Of a stretch of 6,195 bases of DNA, positions 1 through 5,060 are shown one piece after another. Position 1 is the stretch's first letter, and each line of letters opens with the position of its first letter. The stretch is from Prevotellaceae bacterium. GTDB lineage: Bacteria > Bacteroidota > Bacteroidia > Bacteroidales > UBA932. The stretch lies in assembly GCA_031258755.1 (NCBI GenBank), contig JAIRMK010000170.1:1-6195 (forward strand), in the 5' to 3' direction. The position numbers and the translations under genes are program-made. The notes under the pieces are model-generated. The model was not told the origin of the DNA, did not search any database, and saw only the letters and a program-made list of their open reading frames with translations.

Positions 1-1373
1 ATGGTAGGCCCGAATGAAATCATGTCGAGGTCGGGATATTTTTTCATGAACAGCCCGCACTCGAGCCCGGCATGAATGGCTTTTACTTTGGGCTCGACAT
101 GGAACAGGCGCTTGTATGACGTTTTGGCGATGTCGAGAACAGGGGAGTTGGGATTGGGCTCCCAGCCCGGATATCCGTCCACATGTTCAATTTCCGCACC
201 GGCCAACTGAAACAGCGCATCCACCATGCGGGCTACATTGAATTTGGCGCCTTCGAGCGCACTGCGCTGGCTGGTCTCTACCACAATCTGCGCCTCGTCG
301 TTTACTTTCACCGAAGCAAGGTTGGTGGACGTTTCCACCAAACCTTTCATGGCGCTGCTCATGGCCATTACGCCGTGCGGACAGGCATAAAGCGTATGCA
401 ACAAGCGCTGCTGCCCGGCCTTTTCCCATACGGTAAGTGGCGCCTCGCCGGCTTTCCGGGTTACGGGCTCCAGCTTTTGCACAATATTGGGGTCGTTTTT
501 GGCATATTCGCTTTTGATGTCTTTCACATGTTGCTCGAACAACTGCGTGAGGCTTGTGGCCTGCGCCGTGTTTACCGTAAAAACGGCCGAAGCCTCCCGG
601 GCGATGGCATTGTGCAGGTTGCCGCCCGTGAACGCATGCAGGCGGATTTGACAATATTGCTGCGCCTGCCACAGGAAGCGCGTGGCTACCTTCACGGCAT
701 TGGCGCGTCCGCGATGGATGTCGTCGCCGCTATGCCCGCCGGTTAACCCGCTTACCGTGTAAGAATAAATCCGGTGATCTTTCGGCATAATTTCTTCTTC
801 CATGTCGAAAGCGCCCACCACGCCGGTGCCTCCCGCACATCCGATAAACAATTCGCCCTCGTCTTCCGAATCGAGGTTTAACAAAATATTTCCTTTCAGA
901 AAGCCGGGCTCCAGCGCTTCGGCGCCTGTAAGGCCGGTTTCCTCATCTACCGTGAACAGACATTCGACAGGCCCATGCGTCAAATCTTTGTTGGCCAGCA
1001 ACGCCAATTGTGCAGCCATTCCTATGCCGCAATCGGCGCCCAGTGTGGTGTCCATGGCCTTAATCCACTCGCCGTCCACATACACGGCAATAGGATCGAC
1101 TTCAAACCGGTGTTTTGAATGACTGTGCTTTTCGCCCACCATGTCCATGTGCGATTGTAACACTATCGTGGGGCGTTCTTCCATGCCCTTGCTCGCCGGC
1201 TTGCGGATTAACACATTTCCTGCCTTGTCGCACTTGGCTTCGAGTTCCAACTGCGCGGCAAAATCCATTAAATAGGCAATGATTTTCTCTTCATGTTTTG
1301 ACGGCCTCGGGATACAACTAATTTCGCCGAAATATTTGAATACGTCGGCGGGGTCAAGTTCGTGCAACATCAT
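1..1373 (-). CDS. pepD: Aminoacyl-histidine dipeptidase (cytosol nonspecific dipeptidase), C-terminus cut by window edge
   Basis: Cytosolic metallopeptidase of the M20 family that hydrolyses dipeptides, classically Xaa-His such as carnosine. The reading frame is open for 457 codons to the left edge; the family is about 485 residues, so only the tail is missing. Visible M20 signatures are SHMDMV (H75 metal ligand, D77 catalytic), LGADCGIG (D114, bridging metal ligand), DEETG (E144 catalytic base, E145 ligand) and NLDSEDEG (D168 ligand). GLTGGHSGDDIH (H214) marks the dimerisation/lid domain, and HAGLECG with DMISFGPT marks the return to the catalytic domain. By comparison with characterised PepD, the last metal-binding His should lie just beyond the edge. 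Two adjacent ATGs (1373 and 1370) are possible starts. The first is 1 base after the dnaA stop, so translation is probably coupled to dnaA and no separate promoter is apparent. Roles of residues are assigned by family alignment from memory. Confidence 0.95.
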   Translation of the reverse strand, partial: MMLHELDPADVFKYFGEISCIPRPSKHEEKIIAYLMDFAAQLELEAKCDKAGNVLIRKPASKGMEERPTIVLQSHMDMVGEKHSHSKHRFEVDPIAVYVDGEWIKAMDTTLGADCGIGMAAQLALLANKDLTHGPVECLFTVDEETGLTGAEALEPGFLKGNILLNLDSEDEGELFIGCAGGTGVVGAFDMEEEIMPKDHRIYSYTVSGLTGGHSGDDIHRGRANAVKVATRFLWQAQQYCQIRLHAFTGGNLHNAIAREASAVFTVNTAQATSLTQLFEQHVKDIKSEYAKNDPNIVQKLEPVTRKAGEAPLTVWEKAGQQRLLHTLYACPHGVMAMSSAMKGLVETSTNLASVKVNDEAQIVVETSQRSALEGAKFNVARMVDALFQLAGAEIEHVDGYPGWEPNPNSPVLDIAKTSYKRLFHVEPKVKAIHAGLECGLFMKKYPDLDMISFGPT

Positions 1374-1374
1374 A

Positions 1375-2817
1375 TTATATGGTCGATTTTAGTTTCTTTT
1401 CAATAGCCAGCACATGCTGTTTGAAATGCTTGTCGGTACTCATCAGGTCGCATACCGTCTTGTAGGAATGTAAGACGGTCGCGTGGTCTTTTCCGCCAAT
1501 TTGCGAACCTATCGACGACAGCGACGCTTTCGTCATACTGCGGCTGAGATACATGGCAATTTGCCGCGCCTGCACGATTTCACGCTTGCGCACTTTCGAC
1601 AACAAGCTTTCGGGCGTGAGGGAAAAATAAGAACAAACCGCTTTTTGTATCTCGTTGATCGAAAGTTCACGCTGGTTATTATTTACCAATTTATCGGTCA
1701 TTGTTTCGGCCAACTCCAGTGTAATAGCCTTTTTATTTAGCGTGGCTTGTGCAAGCAACGACACCAGCGCGCCTTCCAACTCGCGAATATTGGTAGAAAT
1801 TTTTCCGGCGATATATTCCACAATATTTTCGGAAAGTTCCAATCCGTCGTTATATATTTTATCGTGCAAAATAGCTTTCCGCGTTTCGTAGTCGGGCACA
1901 AACAATTCGGCCGACAGCCCCCATTTGAAGCGGGAGAGCAGGCGCTGCTCGAGCCCCGCCAATTCTACCGGCGGTTTGTCGGAAGTCAGGATCAACTGTT
2001 TTCCCGACTGGTGCAGGTGATTGAAGATATGAAAGAATGCATTTTGCGTCCCCTCCTTGCCGGCAAACTCGTGTACATCGTCGAGGATCAGCACATCAAT
2101 CATCTGATAGAAGTGCAGGAAATCCGCGTATTTATTTTTTATGTTCACCGCATCCATGTATTGTGTTTGGAAACGGTTCGCATTGACATATAACACGATT
2201 TTTTCCGGATGCAGTTCTTTTACCTTAATCCCGATGGCTTGCGCAAGATGTGTTTTCCCCAATCCCGAGTTGCCGTAAATAAATAAAGGATTGAATGCCG
2301 TTTTTCCGGGATTGGCGGCAATAGTTAACCCGGCCGTGCGTGCCAGCCGGTTACACTCGCCCTCGATGAAATTATCGAAATGATAGTCGGGATTTAACTG
2401 CGGATCAATTTGCAATTGCTTCAATCCCGGTATCACGAATGGATTGGCAATGCTCCCTTTTTCTATATGGTTGGGGAAAGGCACGGTTTTATTTTTTAAA
2501 TCAGGCCGGCTTTGGTGCGGGTAGGTTACCGTAGAGCCGCCTTCCACCAGCCTTATACTATATTCTAATTGGGCCTCCTGCCCCAATTCCTTGCGTAGCG
2601 TTTTACTTAGCAAATCGATGAAATGTTCTTCGAGATATTCATAAAAAAAGGAAGTGGGGACTTCAATCGTTAATACGTTGTTTACAAGCTTTAACGGGAC
2701 TATAGGCTCAAACCATGTGCGGAAACTTGATGCGGGAGTATTATCTTTTATAACACGCAAACAATTACGCCATACCTGTTGGTAATACTCATTATTTGAT
2801 GTTTCGGAGGTGATCAT
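1375..2817 (-). CDS. dnaA: Chromosomal replication initiator protein DnaA
   Basis: AAA+ ATPase that binds DnaA boxes at the origin, melts DNA and loads the helicase. It is full length at 480 residues. Domain I (about 10-85) has the WFEPIVPL motif; a short variable linker (about 92-125) is domain II. Domain III carries Walker A GNSGLGKT (182-189, K188), Walker B LILDDVH (D246, D247), sensor 1 LTSDKPP (277-283), box VII RLLSRFKWG with R292 and likely arginine finger R296, and sensor 2 IRELEGAL (R345). Domain IV has the basic loop RKREIVQARQIAMYL (R418) and the DnaA signature GGKDHATVLH with D444-H445-A446-T447, the DHAT form of the base-reading motif. The start is an ATG preceded by AAAA with no Shine-Dalgarno, usual for this phylum. 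It follows mlaD by 140 bases and ends 1 base before pepD. No dnaN, recF or gyrB is adjacent. Confidence 0.98.
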   Translation of the reverse strand: MITSETSNNEYYQQVWRNCLRVIKDNTPASSFRTWFEPIVPLKLVNNVLTIEVPTSFFYEYLEEHFIDLLSKTLRKELGQEAQLEYSIRLVEGGSTVTYPHQSRPDLKNKTVPFPNHIEKGSIANPFVIPGLKQLQIDPQLNPDYHFDNFIEGECNRLARTAGLTIAANPGKTAFNPLFIYGNSGLGKTHLAQAIGIKVKELHPEKIVLYVNANRFQTQYMDAVNIKNKYADFLHFYQMIDVLILDDVHEFAGKEGTQNAFFHIFNHLHQSGKQLILTSDKPPVELAGLEQRLLSRFKWGLSAELFVPDYETRKAILHDKIYNDGLELSENIVEYIAGKISTNIRELEGALVSLLAQATLNKKAITLELAETMTDKLVNNNQRELSINEIQKAVCSYFSLTPESLLSKVRKREIVQARQIAMYLSRSMTKASLSSIGSQIGGKDHATVLHSYKTVCDLMSTDKHFKQHVLAIEKKLKSTI

Positions 2818-2845
2818 TTTTAAAGTTTGATTTAATCGCGTTTTC

Positions 2846-2862
2846 GACGATACAAAATTGTA
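2846..2862 (-). promoter_or_regulatory. Candidate dnaA promoter (-7 region) with overlapping inverted repeat
   Basis: On the minus strand CAATTTTG (2860-2853) matches the Bacteroidota -7 consensus TAnnTTTG at all fixed positions but the first, and would start a leader of roughly 30 bases before the dnaA ATG. It sits inside the inverted repeat TACAA-AA-TTGTA (plus strand 2851-2862) and directly downstream of long T tracts. No TTTG -33 element is seen at the usual spacing. Promoter assignment is an inference. Confidence 0.4.
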
Positions 2863-2874
2863 GAAAAAAAAATT

Positions 2875-2897
2875 AAAAAAAAATAGTAAGCGCTATT
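2875..2897 (-). terminator. Weak intrinsic terminator candidate after mlaD
   Basis: On the minus strand AATAG (2897-2893) can pair with CTATT (2886-2882) around the loop CGCTTA, followed by a run of nine T (2883-2875). The stem is only 5 pairs with one G-C, so it would at best terminate part of the amidase-mlaD transcript and could let some polymerase run on into dnaA. Confidence 0.25.
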
Positions 2898-2957
2898 GTT
2901 TTATTCAAAAAAAATATAATAACTTTAATATCAACAAGAAAATTTTTAAAAAAAAGA

Positions 2958-3869
2958 TTAGAAGACCGAGATTTTAATATATTTCTTCGGATTTCTTTGA
3001 ATAGCGATAATTAAACTGTCGAGATGCGCGACGGTTTTTGATACATTATTATATAGGTGTCCGTCGTGAAGCAACTTTCCGATGCTTCCTTCCGGATTAT
3101 TCGCTTGAGACAGGAGGGCATTTATACTTTCTACGGTAGCCTTAAGGTCGGCGCTTTGTAAGGAGTCGGTCAGCAAGGCTAAATTATGCAGGGTGCGTGT
3201 AATATCGCCGCTGCTCTGGTTTAAGGAGCCCATGAAGGTGTTGATGCCTTCCGCAATATTTTTGATATTCCCTTTTTCATTTTCCAGGGCGGCGCTAAAT
3301 GATTGCAGATTATGCAGGGTTTTCCGCAAACTCGCAATGCCGCTCACTAAATTTTTCTGGGTTTCTTCGGTCAATATGGCGTTTAATGCTTGCGCTGTTG
3401 TATTCAATGCCGAAACCAGCGTATCTACTTTTTGTTTCAGCGGCACCAACTCATCGGCAATCATGGTAATGAGTTCGGGCACATTGCCGGCAAGCAGCGT
3501 GTCTCCCTTTTGCAGAAAATGGTCGCTGTCGCCGAAAACAATTCGCAGGGCTTTATTCCCCATGATGTCGGTGTTGAATATTTGCGCTTCCGAATTTTTG
3601 GGAATATGATATTTGTCATTGATATTTATTTTTATGATAAATTTCAAACTGGCCGCGTCGAACGTGATTTTTTCGACAGCACCTATTCTTAAACCTTTCA
3701 AAAACACCTGCGAACTTGGCGACAACCCCTCCACATTCTCATAAACGGCATAATAAGGGTTGGCATGTTTAAAAATGTCCTGCCCTTTTAAGAAATTCAA
3801 CAATCCGAATATCGCGACTACAATCGCTAAAAAAAATAAACCTATTTTGACTTCGCGTTTAATTTTCAT
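2958..3869 (-). CDS. mlaD: MlaD/MCE-family phospholipid transport protein
   Basis: Inner-membrane-anchored periplasmic substrate-binding subunit of an MlaFEDB-type ABC system that moves phospholipids between inner and outer membranes. Residues 8-27 form a single N-terminal membrane helix after MKIKREVK. The MCE domain spans about 38-113, with the diagnostic YAVYENVEGLSPSSQV and VFLKGLRIGAVEKI stretches and IMGNKALRI near its end. Residues about 133-290 are predicted largely helical, with repeated small hydrophobic heptad-like spacing (TLVSALNTTAQALNAIL, SLRKTLHNLQSF, TRTLHNLALLTDSL). This long helical tail makes the protein 303 residues against about 180 in E. coli MlaD and is typical of Bacteroidota homologues. 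The gene begins 5 bases after the amidase stop, so the two are almost surely cotranscribed. MlaE and MlaF partners are not in the window and presumably lie elsewhere. Confidence 0.9.
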   Translation of the reverse strand: MKIKREVKIGLFFLAIVVAIFGLLNFLKGQDIFKHANPYYAVYENVEGLSPSSQVFLKGLRIGAVEKITFDAASLKFIIKININDKYHIPKNSEAQIFNTDIMGNKALRIVFGDSDHFLQKGDTLLAGNVPELITMIADELVPLKQKVDTLVSALNTTAQALNAILTEETQKNLVSGIASLRKTLHNLQSFSAALENEKGNIKNIAEGINTFMGSLNQSSGDITRTLHNLALLTDSLQSADLKATVESINALLSQANNPEGSIGKLLHDGHLYNNVSKTVAHLDSLIIAIQRNPKKYIKISVF

Positions 3870-3874
3870 GATTT

Positions 3875-4999
3875 TTATTTTTTCATTGGTACAATTTTAC
3901 CCTTTTCCACACAAACTACAAAAGCGTCTGCAATTTTCGGACGTATGATGTCTTCGCAATATCGCGTTGCCGCTTCAAAGGTAGTAAAATTTCCGACAGT
4001 ATATTTATATATGGCGCTAAAAGGAATACACTGCACGTCTTCATAGCCCGTAAATTCCGGTGCATCAAGGGGGATTTTTTTTGAAGAGGCTTTAATCTGT
4101 ATCCGGTAATGAAGGGTTAGCGGTATCTCGTCTTTTTTGACCTCTTGTGATTTTTTGTTGCTATACTGCGCCAGATTGAGGTCGCGGTCGTAATAATTTT
4201 TGTAACTTTTAAATGCCCTGAAAATAGCGTGTGCAATGGCCGTTTTCGTTTCTTTATTATTTAATATTTTTTCCTCCTGTTCATTCGAAATGTATCCCAT
4301 TTCGACGAGAACGCTTGGCATGGCCGTGCGCCATAAAACCAGAAATCCGGCCTGCTTTACGCCGCGGTTAGGTATAGGCCGGTCGCCAAATTCTTCCTGC
4401 ACGCGGGCAGCCATCTGGAGGCTTTGCTCGAGGTGCGCGTTTTGTAACAGCGAAAAAATAATGAATGACTCCGGAGAACGCGGATCATATCCTTCATATT
4501 TGGAAGCATAATTGTCCTCGTAAGTAATTACGGCATTTTCGCGCATGGCCACTTCCATATTCGAGCCCGACTTGTCGAGCCCCATTACGTATGTCTCCGA
4601 TCCTTTCACCGCCTTTTTCCTTGAAGCGTTGGCGTCAATGGAATTGGCGTGAATGGAAATGAAAAGATGGGCGTCATGTTTGTTGGCGATGGCGCTGCGT
4701 TCGTTGAGGGGGATGAAAATGTCCGTTTTACGGGTATAAATAACTTCCACACCGGGGCAGGAATCTTGAATGAACTTACCTGCCAATAAGGCTACATCTA
4801 AATTAAGGTCTTTTTCTTTGCTGAATTTCCCTACGGCCCCTGCATCAAGTCCGCCGTGACCGGCATCAACCACCACTCTTGTGACACCGGTCTGGGTAAC
4901 GACGGATTGACTAAATATTGTTACTGTATAACAACAGAAAGCAACCAAAGAGGATGCAAAGATAATAACTTTTTTTATATCTACAATAGATTTAAACAT
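3875..4999 (-). CDS. N-acetylmuramoyl-L-alanine amidase (Amidase_3) with C-terminal SPOR-like domain
   Basis: Periplasmic zinc amidase that cleaves the bond between MurNAc and L-Ala of peptidoglycan, typically for daughter-cell separation. An N-terminal signal sequence (IKKVIIFASSLVAFCCYTVTIFSQ) probably ends near residue 30. The catalytic domain (about 40-265) shows DAGHGGLDAGA (H48), KEKDLNL (E62), SIHANS (H117) as zinc ligands, and PSVLVEMGYISN with catalytic E233. Residues about 131-195 form a segment between the SIHAN and NRGVKQAGF motifs that lies where AmiA/B/C enzymes carry their regulatory insertion. The C-terminus (about 295-370), with HYRIQIKAS and YKYTVGNFTTFEAATRYCEDI, resembles a SPOR domain, which binds denuded septal glycans. 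The length is 374 residues. It appears to be the first gene of a minus-strand unit with mlaD, transcribed from a promoter at about 5023-5030. Bacterial names such as amiC are used for relatives, but I cannot tell the paralogue. Confidence 0.94.
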   Translation of the reverse strand: MFKSIVDIKKVIIFASSLVAFCCYTVTIFSQSVVTQTGVTRVVVDAGHGGLDAGAVGKFSKEKDLNLDVALLAGKFIQDSCPGVEVIYTRKTDIFIPLNERSAIANKHDAHLFISIHANSIDANASRKKAVKGSETYVMGLDKSGSNMEVAMRENAVITYEDNYASKYEGYDPRSPESFIIFSLLQNAHLEQSLQMAARVQEEFGDRPIPNRGVKQAGFLVLWRTAMPSVLVEMGYISNEQEEKILNNKETKTAIAHAIFRAFKSYKNYYDRDLNLAQYSNKKSQEVKKDEIPLTLHYRIQIKASSKKIPLDAPEFTGYEDVQCIPFSAIYKYTVGNFTTFEAATRYCEDIIRPKIADAFVVCVEKGKIVPMKK

Positions 5000-5009
5000 T
5001 TTTTTCTCT

Positions 5010-5017
5010 TACCTTTG
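5010..5017 (+). promoter_or_regulatory. -7 element of the LptD-type gene promoter
   Basis: TACCTTTG is an exact match to the Bacteroidota -7 consensus TAnnTTTG. Transcription would begin around 5023-5026, giving a leader of about 35 bases to the candidate start region near 5061, or about 70 to the TTG at 5097. No -33 TTTG is seen 19-21 bases upstream, so recognition would depend on the -7 box. Confidence 0.65.
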
Positions 5018-5022
5018 TGGTG

Positions 5023-5030
5023 CAAAAATA
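5023..5030 (-). promoter_or_regulatory. -7 element of the amidase-mlaD promoter
   Basis: Read on the minus strand, TATTTTTG (5030 to 5023) matches TAnnTTTG exactly. Transcription would begin around 5014-5017, leaving a leader of about 15 bases before the amidase ATG at 4999. The leader contains AAGAGAAAAAA just before the start, an A-rich context favourable for translation in this phylum. No -33 element is evident. Confidence 0.6.
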
Positions 5031-5060
5031 TAAAACTATTTTGTAATTATATTATTAAAA

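Larger units (their letters stand above)
2818..2957. other. A+T-rich gap between mlaD and dnaA
   Basis: This 140-base gap contains 25 G or C by hand count. It includes the tract A9-TT-A9 at 2864-2883 on the plus strand, which is T-rich on the transcribed sense of dnaA. I find no match to the DnaA-box consensus TTWTNCACA on either strand here, so I see no support for an origin of replication in this gap despite its position beside dnaA. It holds the dnaA promoter candidate and a weak terminator candidate listed separately. Confidence 0.7.
5000..5060. other. Divergent intergenic region between amidase and LptD-type genes
   Basis: Short A+T-rich region containing both divergent promoters. It holds no ATG on the plus strand. 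The two -7 elements listed separately face each other about 5 bases apart, giving the imperfectly symmetrical core TTTG-TGGTG-CAAA at 5014-5026. Confidence 0.7.

Noticed and set aside
475..483. TTTTGCACA, a match to the DnaA-box consensus TTWTNCACA
   Set aside because: It is a lone match inside pepD coding sequence. With the one at 3903-3911 it is only slightly above chance for a window this size, and there is no cluster or A+T-rich unwinding element beside it.
183..746. Plus-strand open frame of 187 codons, and a 161-codon minus-strand frame at 187-672
   Set aside because: Both lie over pepD in other frames; the pepD frame carries all M20 motifs continuously, and these proteins show no recognisable domain.
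1483..2193. Several plus-strand open frames of 78-148 codons opposite dnaA
   Set aside because: DnaA is intact and highly conserved on the minus strand, so these are antisense shadows.
2864..2883. A9-TT-A9 tract considered as an origin unwinding element or phase-variable homopolymer
   Set aside because: There are no DnaA boxes nearby to support an origin. The tract could vary in length, but it is simply typical of the A+T-rich gaps of this genome unless strain comparison shows otherwise.
3903..3911. TTTTCCACA, a second DnaA-box-like match
   Set aside because: It lies within the amidase coding sequence and is isolated from other boxes, so it is not evidence for an origin.
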